Below, piece after piece: positions 44,702 through 53,942 of a stretch of DNA of 64,000 nucleotides. The notes below the pieces were generated by a model. That model had not been told where the DNA came from, did not search any database, and saw only the letters and a list, made by a program, of their open reading frames with translations. This stretch comes from Gammaproteobacteria bacterium (lineage in GTDB: Bacteria > Pseudomonadota > Gammaproteobacteria > Steroidobacterales > Steroidobacteraceae), in the NCBI GenBank assembly GCA_017577615.1, contig PKRE01000008.1, positions 62,001 through 126,000 of the forward strand, in the 5' to 3' direction. The translations under genes were made by a program, and so were the position numbers. The stretch's first letter is position 1. Each line of letters begins with the position of its first letter.

Positions 44702-45796
44702 ATGTCCGCAGCGAGTGCTTCGAGCAAGTCCGCACAAGCCGTGCGCCAGCCGAACTTGCAGTCTCCCGTGGTCGCAATCATTGGCGCGACTGGCGCAGTC
44801 GGAGCCGAGATGGTGCGGTGCCTGGAGAAACGTCGCTTTCCCCTGTCTTCACTGCGGCTGTTTGCATCGGCGCGCTCGGCAGGGCAACGCGTGGACTATG
44901 CCGGCCAATCGCTCGTGATCGAAGAGCTGCGCGAAGAGGCGCTCACCGGCATCGACATCGCGCTGTTCGCGGCAGGCGGCGCGATCTCGCGACGCTTCGC
45001 TCCAGCCCTGGCCGCAGCCGGCACGATCGTGATCGACAACTCGTCTGCATTCCGCATGCAGCCGGATGTGCCGCTCGTGGTACCCGAGATCAACGCGCAC
45101 GCGATCGATGGACACCGCGGCATCATCGCCAACCCGAACTGCGCGACGGTGCTGACGATCACGCCGCTCTGGCCGATCCACCGCGTCAATCCGTTGCAGC
45201 GGCTGATCATCTCGACCTATCAGGCCGCATCTGGCGCCGGCGCGGCTGCCATGGAAGAGCTGCGCGAGTCGACTCGTGCATACCTGGCAGGCGAGAAGTA
45301 CGAGCCGAAGGTGTTGCCGCACCCGTACGCGTTCAATGTCTTCAGCCACAACACGCGCATCGATCCCGCGACCGGGTACAACGAAGAAGAAACGAAGGTC
45401 ATGCAAGAGGCTCGCAAGATCTTTGCTGAGCCGTCGCTGCGGATCTCGGCGACTTGCATTCGCGTACCCGTGCTGAGGGCACATTGCATCTCCGCAACGT
45501 TCGAGTGCGCGCGGCCGATCACGCCGGCAGAGGTTCGCGAGATCATCGCCGGCGCACCGGGCGTGAAGATCGTCGACGACATCGAAAACAACTACTTTCC
45601 GATGCCGAAAGACGCGTCCGGTCAGGACGAGCTGCTCGTCGGCCGCATCCGGCAGGATCTGAGCGATCCTGAAGGCCGCTCGATCTCGCTGTTCATCGCG
45701 GGCGATCAGCTGCTCAAAGGTGCTGCGCTGAACGCCGTGCAGATCGCCGAGCTCGTGGTCGCGAGCGCCGCCAAGGCCAAAGGCCAGGCGGCGTAA
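44702..45796 (+). CDS. asd: Aspartate-semialdehyde dehydrogenase
   Basis: This 364-residue enzyme has the NADP-binding GATGAVG (28-34), IDNSSAFRMQPDVPLVVPE, the catalytic cysteine in IANPNCATV (Cys147) and the later VPVLRAHC segment. It converts aspartyl phosphate to the semialdehyde, the branch point for Lys/diaminopimelate, Met, Thr and Ile. The ribosome site GAGAGGAAA fixes ATG 44702. Upstream are a Thr/Lys/Ile/Met-rich leader peptide and a terminator, so attenuation control is likely. No other pathway gene is in the window. Confidence 0.95.
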   Translation: MSAASASSKSAQAVRQPNLQSPVVAIIGATGAVGAEMVRCLEKRRFPLSSLRLFASARSAGQRVDYAGQSLVIEELREEALTGIDIALFAAGGAISRRFAPALAAAGTIVIDNSSAFRMQPDVPLVVPEINAHAIDGHRGIIANPNCATVLTITPLWPIHRVNPLQRLIISTYQAASGAGAAAMEELRESTRAYLAGEKYEPKVLPHPYAFNVFSHNTRIDPATGYNEEETKVMQEARKIFAEPSLRISATCIRVPVLRAHCISATFECARPITPAEVREIIAGAPGVKIVDDIENNYFPMPKDASGQDELLVGRIRQDLSDPEGRSISLFIAGDQLLKGAALNAVQIAELVVASAAKAKGQAA

Positions 45797-45803
45797 CCAG
45801 CAC

Positions 45804-46073
45804 TCACGAGAAAGCCTGCGGCAGGGAAGCCGCTGCTCGAACGCGCTGGCGCGAGCGTTTGCGCTTCCCTTCCACGATTTGACGTACCGAAGCGAGCTGC
45901 TCGCGTGCCGCGGCGCAAGCAGCCTCTGCCGACGGGAAACCGCTCATCCGCGCGAAGAGATCCATAATCGGAAGCGGACGATACGTGCTCAGCTCGTACC
46001 CGAAACCTTCCCGCTCAGCAAAGATACGAGCATAGCCGTACTCGTTATCGTATAGATCAATCAGCATGCGCAT
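45804..46073 (-). CDS. Small protein of unknown function
   Basis: An 89-residue protein (also possible from the next Met, two codons on) with MLIDLYDNEYGYARIFAEREGFGYELSTYRPLPIMDL, then an Ala-rich helix and an Arg-rich tail. It is convergent with asd. Not a recognised family; the frame looks plausible from composition. Confidence 0.5.
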   Translation of the reverse strand: MRMLIDLYDNEYGYARIFAEREGFGYELSTYRPLPIMDLFARMSGFPSAEAACAAAREQLASVRQIVEGKRKRSRQRVRAAASLPQAFS

Positions 46074-46187
46074 ACGGCCGCTTTGCTTGTCGTGTGCTTG
46101 TGCGGCCGAGTTTACAGAATGTCCCTTGCCGCGAACTACGACACAGTTCGCATCAACGGGAGAGTGCCGATAGGCTTCCTTGCCTAC

Positions 46188-47576
46188 CTAAGTCCGACAG
46201 GCGTCCGCCCCTACGCCGCGCGGCGCTGCAATGCATACTGTGGTCGTCAGCGAAAAAGGCGGATGACCAGGGTCCTCGAAAGTCACTTCCCCGAAAACGG
46301 CCGTGTACACGCTCGGATCTCGCACGCTCATGCACGAGTGCACTGTCGGCTTCTCCCTGCTGCATACGCGCGATCTCCAGCGCACATCGCGGAAATCCTT
46401 CGTCGCGCTCGTCGCGGTCCAGACGCGCGCTCGTGCAGCAGGCCGCTGTGTCTCGATGTGGATCGCGAGGCGGTGGTCGCGCGGAGCGAACGACCACCTC
46501 AAAGCCGGCAGTGTCTCCCCCGCTGCGGCATACCGGTGCAGCGCGCTCAGTGCCCCCACGAGGCGATCGACATCGCGCAGACCATGGCCCTGATTCGGCA
46601 CGTAGAGGACGTGTTTCGGATCGGGCAGCTCGGACCAATAGAGCTTCAAGGCATCGAGCGGCCAATAGCGATCGTTCGTGCTCAATATGATGAGCTTCGC
46701 GCTGGTGAGCCTTGTGCGATAACTGAACGGATCGACCAGCGACAGGAGCTCGCTGCCGCGCGTCGATTGCAAGCGGGACGGCAGATCGAGCGCCGCATAA
46801 TCGGCGATCTCCTGTGACAAGTCACCCCAAGTCGCGCGTTGATGCTCGATCTGCGCAGGCATGTTGAGCATGTCGATCACCATCGGCGCGACCGCCACGA
46901 CGCGCGGATCAACGGCGGCGGTGAGCCATGACGTCCAGCCACGCTTGGATGCTCCTGCAACGGTGAACGCCGAGATCGAAGCATCCCAACGCTCACGGGC
47001 GATGCTCTGCACGGCGTCCATCGCACGCACGACACTCTTCACCATCGGTAGCAGGAGCGGCCAGTCGCGTTCGCCCGTGCGCAGGTACTGATCCAATGTA
47101 TATGCGATGAGCGCATCTTCGCGACGCTTGAACAACGGCTGGAACGGCACTTGGCGCAGCACACCGACCGGTGCGCGAATCGCTTCTGCCAGGCGGGCAA
47201 AATGGCGCGCTTCTCTCGGCAGCTCCGCCGTATCCCGGCCGCTCTCGTACTCCGGCTTCCAACGTCCGCCGTGCACGAACAGGAGCGCGCTGCGCGAGTG
47301 GACACTCATGTCCTGCGGACGCAGCAGGAACAATTGATGCTTCCACTCGATGCCGCGCCAGGTTTGGGAAGTGAGGAGGTACTCGACGTACTCCACGTTG
47401 CCGATGCGGCCGGAGGTCATTTCGCGCCAGCTGAAGCCGTCGTCAAGGTCGGCGACATAGCGGGCAAGCTCGCCATTCACCTGCTCGATGTCATTGGGCC
47501 ACGCAGAAACGGCAAACCCGATGAGCACGCACGTCAGGATGGCTCGTTGCCACAGCACGCGCAGACGTGCACACAT
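46188..47576 (-). CDS. PhoPQ-activated pathogenicity-related protein (PqaA family)
   Basis: This 462-residue exported protein has a signal peptide (LTCVLIGFAVSAWP) and an alpha/beta hydrolase-like fold: LLFVHGGRWKPEY, PVGVLRQVPFQPLF, VAGASKRGWTSWL (Ser-like elbow), and later LIILSTNDRYWPLDALKLYW with NQGHGLRD (His). It matches the PqaA family named from Salmonella and common in environmental bacteria. The activity is not well defined. ATG 47576 has GGGAGG five bases upstream, which decides the start. The C-terminal end overlaps no neighbour. Confidence 0.85.
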   Translation of the reverse strand: MCARLRVLWQRAILTCVLIGFAVSAWPNDIEQVNGELARYVADLDDGFSWREMTSGRIGNVEYVEYLLTSQTWRGIEWKHQLFLLRPQDMSVHSRSALLFVHGGRWKPEYESGRDTAELPREARHFARLAEAIRAPVGVLRQVPFQPLFKRREDALIAYTLDQYLRTGERDWPLLLPMVKSVVRAMDAVQSIARERWDASISAFTVAGASKRGWTSWLTAAVDPRVVAVAPMVIDMLNMPAQIEHQRATWGDLSQEIADYAALDLPSRLQSTRGSELLSLVDPFSYRTRLTSAKLIILSTNDRYWPLDALKLYWSELPDPKHVLYVPNQGHGLRDVDRLVGALSALHRYAAAGETLPALRWSFAPRDHRLAIHIETQRPAARARVWTATSATKDFRDVRWRSRVCSREKPTVHSCMSVRDPSVYTAVFGEVTFEDPGHPPFSLTTTVCIAAPRGVGADACRT

Positions 47577-47737
47577 GATGACCTCCCAGCTCGAAGAGGC
47601 CACCATGTTAACGCTGGCGTCGCGCGTGTGATGTCAGTGGAAGATGGGCTCGAGGCGTGGGCTCGGTGATGGGTGCTTTGGCACAAACTACACACGCCTC
47701 GGGCCAGGAGCCCAGCTGCCCAGAGTCCAGCAACCCC

Positions 47738-48343
47738 TCACAGCCGATACCCGAAACCTACGAACAACTCTTCCTGCAAGGTTCGTTCGCCTTGATTGTC
47801 CACGAGATCGAACTCGAACCACCGCATGCCGCCGAAGACCACCACACGCGGTGCCACCGCGAGCTCGATTCGCGCGCTCAAGTCTGTGAGCTTGTCCGCG
47901 GATCCAAATGTGAGAATGTCTGGTGCGTGAAATGCCTGCCCAGAAAGTGCGAGTCCCATCTCGCGGTGGAGCATGAGCCGCATCTCGGCGCCGACAGCGA
48001 CCGACATCACGTCATTGTTCTCGTCTTCCAGCAACGCAGCATAGACTCGGGGCCCAAACAGAATGGAGAAGCGTTCGATGTCCCATTGGGCCGGAAACAT
48101 GAGGTCCGCGCTCAGTACGATGTCGCGCTCCTCACTCAAGAAGAACGTACCCCCGATGCGGCTACGGTCGCTGCCCATCTGCTCGCCCCGACTCAAATAA
48201 CGCAGCTGCAACGTCTCGTTGCTGAGCTGCAGCTCCGCCAGTGGACGCCGCAGCAACTCACTGGATTGCTGAGCGAGCACAGTGCTCGAACCGAACAGCA
48301 TCGTTGCAATGGTTACAGCAGGCACCCATATGCGCGCATACAT
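47738..48343 (-). CDS. Outer-membrane beta-barrel protein, YfaZ-like
   Basis: A 201-residue protein with a signal peptide (VTIATMLFGSSTVLA) and beta strands alternating in hydrophobicity, ending in an aromatic/charged outer-membrane C-terminus (ELFVGFGYRL). It resembles the YfaZ family. GGGAGAAGG is placed before the ATG at 48343; an upstream ATG at 48385 lacks support. Confidence 0.6.
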   Translation of the reverse strand: MYARIWVPAVTIATMLFGSSTVLAQQSSELLRRPLAELQLSNETLQLRYLSRGEQMGSDRSRIGGTFFLSEERDIVLSADLMFPAQWDIERFSILFGPRVYAALLEDENNDVMSVAVGAEMRLMLHREMGLALSGQAFHAPDILTFGSADKLTDLSARIELAVAPRVVVFGGMRWFEFDLVDNQGERTLQEELFVGFGYRL

Positions 48344-48549
48344 CGCCTTCTCCCTGCCTCGAGCATCGTCCACAAGAAATCGCACCCGATCACTTCAGGT
48401 TCCGCTGCTACGGCATCCCGATAGACGATCGGCTGGTCTGCTCGAATTTACCTAGTCATTTCTTAGACAACGACAGGGCGTGAATGCCTACATACGAGCC
48501 TCGCGCCGCTTGGCGGAGCACAGAAGAACAGATACCGACCCGTACTCAA
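48344..48549. other. Short intergenic region
   Basis: About 205 bp between two leftward genes. No coding region or distinct site seen. Confidence 0.3.
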
Positions 48550-49245
48550 TCAGCACCGTAAGCGAACGCGCGCCGCTGCCACACCTACCGCAGCGAGCCC
48601 AAGCAACCAGACCCAAGGATAGACGGACGCGATGGCTCCGAGCGCTGCGAGCTGCAGCACCGACGTCAAGGCGAACACCATGTTCAATATCCCTGTGGCA
48701 ACCAATGCCACGCCCGCAAGCTGGACAATCCGATCGGGCTCGCATACGAGCGCGCATCCCATGAGCATCCGGCCGACAGCAAACAGGAGGGAGAAGCTGA
48801 ACCCGAACGCTGGAGCGATCTCGTTGAAGGCCAGGATTTTGGCCCGCGCGTCTTTGCCGGTAGCAGCAGCGGCATCATCCAGCAACTGTGGCGCCCATAC
48901 GCCATGAGCGACAAGAAACTGTACGGAACGAAACAGCAAATCGATGGCGTTGCCGAGCAGGAACAGACAAAACCCCGCGACGAAGAGCGTCCGCAAGCGC
49001 CGGCTTGCCGACTGCACGAACAAATGCAGCGTGACCGCTGCTGGGAAGTACACGAATGTCAGACTCGCCCGCCACCAGAAACCGTGCTGTAGATGAAGTT
49101 GCGCAAAGCGCTCGGGATCGGTATCAGCGATCACCGTCCCCATCACGATGATATGCAGCGGCAGCGCGATCGCGAGCAACAGCGCCGTTAGCACGAGCGC
49201 TAGGTGAGCGTCGAAGCGCACCCTCCTGGGATTGAAGATCATCGC
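48550..49245 (-). CDS. Integral membrane protein of unknown function
   Basis: About 231 residues from ATG 49245 with six or so hydrophobic helices (LVLTALLLAIALPLHIIVMG, FVAGFCLFLLGNAIDLLF, GFSFSLLFAVGRMLMGCAL, LAGVALVATGILNMVFAL). It may be DUF4386-like, but this is a guess. The start is uncertain, with ATGs at 49245, 49290 and 49368. Confidence 0.55.
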   Translation of the reverse strand, partial: AMIFNPRRVRFDAHLALVLTALLLAIALPLHIIVMGTVIADTDPERFAQLHLQHGFWWRASLTFVYFPAAVTLHLFVQSASRRLRTLFVAGFCLFLLGNAIDLLFRSVQFLVAHGVWAPQLLDDAAAATGKDARAKILAFNEIAPAFGFSFSLLFAVGRMLMGCALVCEPDRIVQLAGVALVATGILNMVFALTSVLQLAALGAIASVYPWVWLLGLAAVGVAAARVRLRC

Positions 49246-49567
49246 GTCATACCCAACATGCTTGTTTACGGCGTCCGATCGTTTGCGCATGCGTGCGAGC
49301 GAGGATCCGCTGCGTCGCGCTTGCAGGTAACGCCAATCGGGCACGTGCGGCTGCTCGTTGTGCAGCAACGGTGCCGAAGATAGGAACGGCGGCTATGGAG
49401 CGTCAGCGCACCCTGCGGCGGCAAGTGGCGCCGAGCGTCTCTTGCTGCGCCTCTGGTCTATCGAAATGCCGGTGCGATCGTCGACAATACTCATCTATTC
49501 CTCGCAACGTATGCGTCACGCCTTGCGCAAGCGCGGCGCATGAGGCAACGAACGTTCGGAGAGTGCC

Positions 49568-50668
49568 ATGACCTGTCGATTGTTCACTCCAATTCGGATT
49601 GGAGCGCTGGAGCTTGCCAACCGCATCGTGATCGCACCGATGTGCCAGTACTCGGCAGAAGACGGTTGCATGACCGACTGGCATCTCATCCATCTCGGAC
49701 ACTTGGCGCTGTCCGGCGCGGGACTGCTCACGATCGAGGCGACGGCCGTCACGCCCGAAGGGCGCATCACATATGCCGATGTCGGCTTGTACTCGGACGC
49801 CTGCGAAGCTGCCCTCGGCCGTACGGTCGAAGCCGTGCGTCGTTGGTCGGACATGCCGATCGCGATCCAGCTTGCACATGCCGGGCGCAAGGCTTCCACG
49901 GAAGTGCCATGGCAAGGCGGCGCGCAACTGCCGCCCGAGCAACCGAACGGCTGGCGTACAGAAGCTCCGTCCGCCATTCCCTATCTCGAGCGCGACGTTC
50001 CACCGACGGCGCTCGATCGCGACGGCCTTGCGCGGGTACGCGATGCCTTCGTCGCAGCGGCACGCCGCGCCGTCCGAGTTGGTCTCAACGCGATTCAACT
50101 CCATGCTGCCCACGGCTATCTTCTGCATCAGTTCTTGTCGCCGCTTTCAAATCAACGCACCGACGAGTACGGCGGTTCGCTCGCCAATCGCATGCGCTTT
50201 CCTTTGGAGGTCTTCGACGCCGTGCGCGAGGCTGTTCCGCCCGAGCTACCGGTCACCGTGCGCGTATCGGGCACCGATTGGGCACCCAACGGCTGGGATA
50301 TCGAGCAAACGGTCGAGTTGGCGCAGGCGCTCGAAGCGCGCGGTTGCAGCGGGATTCACGTCTCGAGCGGGGGATTGACGCCAGCGCAACAGATTCCGCT
50401 CGGACCTGGCTATCAGGTGCCGCTCGCGCGTGCCGTCAAGGCAGCGGTGAAGATGCCGGTCGTCGCGGTCGGGCTGATCACCGATTTCGATCACGCCGAG
50501 TCCATTCTCGTGGCCGGGGATGCAGACTTGATCGCGATCGCGCGCGCCATTCTCTACGATCCTCGCTGGCCCTGGCACGCGGCTGCACACTTCGGCGTGA
50601 GCATCAAACCACCGAAGCAATACTCGCGCGCAGCGCCGGCACGATATTCGGGTTTGTTCAGGCTGTAG
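49568..50668 (+). CDS. NADH:flavin oxidoreductase, old yellow enzyme (XenA/YqjM type)
   Basis: This 366-residue FMN enzyme has LFTPIRIGALELANRIVIAPMCQYSA with the redox-tuning Cys26 of the YqjM/XenA class, HAGRKAS, LHAAHGYLLHQFLSP, and ADLIAIARAILYDPRWP. It reduces the C=C bond of enones and nitro compounds with NADPH. Its end overlaps the alanine racemase gene tail by 11 bases, with opposite orientation. Confidence 0.93.
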   Translation: MTCRLFTPIRIGALELANRIVIAPMCQYSAEDGCMTDWHLIHLGHLALSGAGLLTIEATAVTPEGRITYADVGLYSDACEAALGRTVEAVRRWSDMPIAIQLAHAGRKASTEVPWQGGAQLPPEQPNGWRTEAPSAIPYLERDVPPTALDRDGLARVRDAFVAAARRAVRVGLNAIQLHAAHGYLLHQFLSPLSNQRTDEYGGSLANRMRFPLEVFDAVREAVPPELPVTVRVSGTDWAPNGWDIEQTVELAQALEARGCSGIHVSSGGLTPAQQIPLGPGYQVPLARAVKAAVKMPVVAVGLITDFDHAESILVAGDADLIAIARAILYDPRWPWHAAAHFGVSIKPPKQYSRAAPARYSGLFRL

Positions 50669-51773
50669 CGCTCTCGACACGCATGCAGGACACGCGTGAC
50701 GCAGGTACGTCGACATACTCGAATGGAGCGCGCTTGACGTTGCACACCAGCTCATAGCCGATACGACCGCTCGCCTTCGCCACTTCGGACACGTGCACGT
50801 GCCGACCCCACAGCTCCACCTCGCTGCCAATACGTGCGCTAGGCAGATCGGTGATGTCGACCATGAGCAGATCCATCGACACACGGCCCACTAGCGACGT
50901 GCGCTGCCCATCGACTGCCACGGGCGTCCCTGAAGGAGCCGTCTGCGGATAGCCGTCCGCATAGCCAGCGCACACCAAGCCAATACGCATGGGTTTGTCG
51001 GCAACGAAAGTGGCGCCATAACCAATGGCATCGCCTGGCTGCACGGTGCGAACGGCGCAGATGCAGCTACGGAACGTCATGACTGGCTGCAAGCCAGTCA
51101 GCACACTGTCATCCGGCGCAATGCCGTACAGCATGATCCCCGGTCGCGCCCAGTCCCGACGCGCCTGTGGCCAATTGAGCAACCCAGCGGAGTTGCACAA
51201 GCTGCGTTCGCCGGGCAAGCCTCGCGTTTCCATATCGAACCGCTCGATCTGCTCCGTGGTCATCGAGCTTCGCAGTTCTTCAGCGCGAGCAAAGTGTGTC
51301 ATCAGCGTGATGGCACGCACCTTTCCCGTCGCGTCGAGTCGACGATAGGCACGCGCGGCATCCGCACTATCGAATCCCGCACGGTGCATTCCCGATTCGA
51401 TTTTCAGCCATGCGGTGAGGCTCCTTGGAAGCAGCCGCGCCTGCTCCACCATTCTGATCTGCTCGTCGTGATGGACGACCAGCCACAAACCGAGCTCACT
51501 CGCAAGCTCGAGCTCGGCGCCACTGAACACACCTTCGAGAAGCAGAATCGGATTGCGCACCCCCCCTTCGCGCAGCTCACGAGCCTCGTCGAGAAACGCA
51601 ACTGCGAACGCATCGGCGTCCTCTGCCAGCGCCCTCGCGCACGCAAGCGCGCCATGACCATAGGCATTCGCCTTGATGACTGCGACCGCGCGGCCGCCGT
51701 GAATGCGACGCGCAAGCCGATAGTTGGCGCGCAACGCCTCGAGATCGATGAGAGCACGGGTTGGACGCGTCAT
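50658..51773 (-). CDS. alr: Alanine racemase (catabolic type)
   Basis: This 371-residue PLP enzyme has AVIKANAYGHG (PLP Lys34), the SGMHRAGF segment and GDAIGYGATF with the catalytic Tyr region. It interconverts L- and D-alanine. The upstream dadA gene overlaps it by four bases (ATGA), so the pair (dadA, dadX-like) forms an operon that turns L-alanine into D-alanine and then pyruvate. This is the catabolic type by context; sequence alone does not separate it from the biosynthetic alr. Confidence 0.93.
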   Translation of the reverse strand: MTRPTRALIDLEALRANYRLARRIHGGRAVAVIKANAYGHGALACARALAEDADAFAVAFLDEARELREGGVRNPILLLEGVFSGAELELASELGLWLVVHHDEQIRMVEQARLLPRSLTAWLKIESGMHRAGFDSADAARAYRRLDATGKVRAITLMTHFARAEELRSSMTTEQIERFDMETRGLPGERSLCNSAGLLNWPQARRDWARPGIMLYGIAPDDSVLTGLQPVMTFRSCICAVRTVQPGDAIGYGATFVADKPMRIGLVCAGYADGYPQTAPSGTPVAVDGQRTSLVGRVSMDLLMVDITDLPSARIGSEVELWGRHVHVSEVAKASGRIGYELVCNVKRAPFEYVDVPASRVSCMRVESATA

Positions 51774-53074
51774 GTCGATTCGTTACCGTGGGCGAGCTGT
51801 CGAACACGGGTCGGCATCGAGGTGCGATACCGCGACAAATCAAGGCCATCGATGCGAATGGCCGGCCGATAACCCGTCACGAGATCGGCGATGATCCGTC
51901 CCGAGCCACACGCCATCGTCCAGCCGAGCGTGCCGTGCCCGGTATTGATGAACAAATTGCGATACTCGCTCACGCCCACGATCGGCGTGCTATCGGGCGT
52001 CATCGGCCGCAGGCCGGTCCAGAACGCAGCACGTTCAACATCTCCGGCACCCGGAAAGAGCTCGTCCGTCACCCTCTCGAGCGTCACACGACGGCGCGGT
52101 GAGAGCGTCAAGTCGAATCCAACGAGCTCTGCCATGCCGCCCACGCGGATGCGCTCGTCGAAGCGAGTGATCGCGATCTTGTAGGTTTCGTCCAGCACGG
52201 TGGAAACGGGTGCTGCGCTCGCATCGACGATGGGCAGCGTCAGCGAGTACCCCTTCACGGGATAAATGGGCAACTGGAGCCCGAGCGGAGCAAGCAAATC
52301 ACGGGAGCCGCTGCCGCAAGCCACCACGTACGCATCCGCCCTCAGAAGCTCGCCTTGCGAACGTACCCCGACAATGCGACCCGCCTTGGCTTCGAGCGCC
52401 TCGATGTGGCGATTGAAACGGAATTCCACACCTGCCTGCGCAGCTGCTTGAGCAAGACGTGCTGTGAAGAGATGGCAGTCACCCGTTTCGTCGTTCGGTA
52501 GTCGCAATCCGCCAGCGAGCTTGCTCGTCACCTTTGCAAGCGCCGGCTCCACACGTGGCAGCTCATCCGCTTGGAGCAGCTCATAGGGAACGCCATATCG
52601 TTCGAGCACAGCAATGTCCCGTCGCGCTGCCTCGAGCTGCTTGCGACTCCTGAACAGCTGCAACGTCCCCCCTGAACGTTGCTCGTACTGGATGCCGAGC
52701 TCGTGGCGAAGCTCCCGCAGACAGTCGCGACTGTACTCGGCCAGCCTCAACATCCGTTCCTTGTTGATGGAATAACATCGCGAGGAGCAGTTGGCAAGCA
52801 TCGCTGCCAGCCAGCGGAGCTGATACAGGGTGCCATCCGGACGAATGGACAGGGGCGCGTGGCGCTGGAACAGCCAGCGCAGCGCCTTGAGTGGGATGCC
52901 TGGCGCCGCCCACGGTGTCGAGTATCCGGGAGAGATCTGGCCGGCGTTGGCATAGCTCGCTTCCAGCGCCGGTGCAGGCTGGCGATCGAGCACGGTCACC
53001 CGCGCGCCGCGGCGAGCGAGATACCACGCGCTCGTCACACCGATCACGCCGCTGCCCAGAACGATCACGTGCAT
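51770..53074 (-). CDS. dadA: D-amino acid dehydrogenase small subunit (DadA)
   Basis: This 434-residue FAD enzyme starts MHVIVLGSGVIGVTSAWYLA with the Rossmann GxGxxG and ends with MACGSGRIIADLVTG. It oxidises D-alanine to pyruvate and ammonia and passes electrons to the respiratory chain. It is the first gene of the operon with the racemase, and the Lrp-like gene is divergent from it, which matches alanine-catabolism loci of other proteobacteria. The 227-bp gap holds a candidate operator. Confidence 0.94.
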   Translation of the reverse strand: MHVIVLGSGVIGVTSAWYLARRGARVTVLDRQPAPALEASYANAGQISPGYSTPWAAPGIPLKALRWLFQRHAPLSIRPDGTLYQLRWLAAMLANCSSRCYSINKERMLRLAEYSRDCLRELRHELGIQYEQRSGGTLQLFRSRKQLEAARRDIAVLERYGVPYELLQADELPRVEPALAKVTSKLAGGLRLPNDETGDCHLFTARLAQAAAQAGVEFRFNRHIEALEAKAGRIVGVRSQGELLRADAYVVACGSGSRDLLAPLGLQLPIYPVKGYSLTLPIVDASAAPVSTVLDETYKIAITRFDERIRVGGMAELVGFDLTLSPRRRVTLERVTDELFPGAGDVERAAFWTGLRPMTPDSTPIVGVSEYRNLFINTGHGTLGWTMACGSGRIIADLVTGYRPAIRIDGLDLSRYRTSMPTRVRQLAHGNEST

Positions 53075-53201
53075 GTGAGACTCACCGCGCCCATCGTTGC
53101 CGACGCCTTAAGTTTAAGAACGGCTAGGTAGTGACTTCCGCCAAACTTCGCGCGTCAACAGCGTTTTTCGCTGCCCCATAGGCCTGGAAGGGGCTTCAAG
53201 T

Positions 53202-53214
53202 AGTGAAATTCACT
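53202..53214. promoter_or_regulatory. Candidate Lrp-type operator
   Basis: AGTGAA-A-TTCACT is a perfect 6+1+6 palindrome in the intergenic region between dadA and the Lrp-family gene. It fits the loose AT-rich dyad expected for a feast/famine regulator. Function inferred from position. Confidence 0.4.
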
Positions 53215-53301
53215 GTCGCAAGCGTAACCGGCTGCTCGACCATCCTCGCTCGGCGGACATACCCTATCTCACGTGGCGCGAACCACGCAGGAGCTTCGCA
53301 C

Positions 53302-53763
53302 ATGCACGAGTTCGACCGCGTCGATCGCAAGATCCTCGACATCCTTCAGCGCAACGGACGCATCTCCATCACAGAGCTGGCTGCAGAGGTGGGGCTCTCG
53401 GCCACCCCCTGCGCCGAGCGTGTCCGTCGCCTGGAACGCAACGGTGTCATCACCGGCTATCACGCCCACGTCGCGCCGCAGGCGCTCGGGAAGAAACTGC
53501 TCGTGTTCCTAGAGATCAAGCTGTCTGCGAAATCCGACGAGGTGTTCGAGAAAATCAAAAAAGAACTGCAAAGCATACCCGAGGTGATGGAGTGCCATCT
53601 CGTCTCGGGCGACTTTGACTACCTGGTGAAGGCGAGACTTGCAGAGATGAACGATTACCGTCGGCTGCTCGGGCACATCTTGCAGCGCCTGCCCGCGCCC
53701 GCAGAATCGCGCAGTTACGTTGTCATGGAGGAAATCAAGGAGACCTCTTACCTGCCCGTGTGA
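53302..53763 (+). CDS. Lrp/AsnC family transcriptional regulator
   Basis: This 153-residue regulator starts with the AsnC-type HTH (DRVDRKILDILQRNGRISITELAAEVGLS) and the RAM effector domain (VFLEIKLSAKSDEVFEKIKKEL, ECHLVSGDFDYLVKARLAEM). Divergent dadA and the racemase make it the likely DadR-like activator responding to alanine. The ATG at 53302 with GGAG before it is preferred; a longer in-frame version begins in the operator region at 53203. Confidence 0.9.
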   Translation: MHEFDRVDRKILDILQRNGRISITELAAEVGLSATPCAERVRRLERNGVITGYHAHVAPQALGKKLLVFLEIKLSAKSDEVFEKIKKELQSIPEVMECHLVSGDFDYLVKARLAEMNDYRRLLGHILQRLPAPAESRSYVVMEEIKETSYLPV

Positions 53764-53942
53764 GGCCAGCCGCTCCCGTCGTGGACGATACGCATGGAGC
53801 TCGCGGCGCACGCAATCGCTTCTTCGGACGAATGAACTCGACGAATCGATGCGCGTTCTGCTCTCACGCAGACCCGCATCATGCGGGCACCGCAGCATTC
53901 GGCTGAGTGACTGAAGCCAAAGCCGTCCGAAGGAGTGATGCT

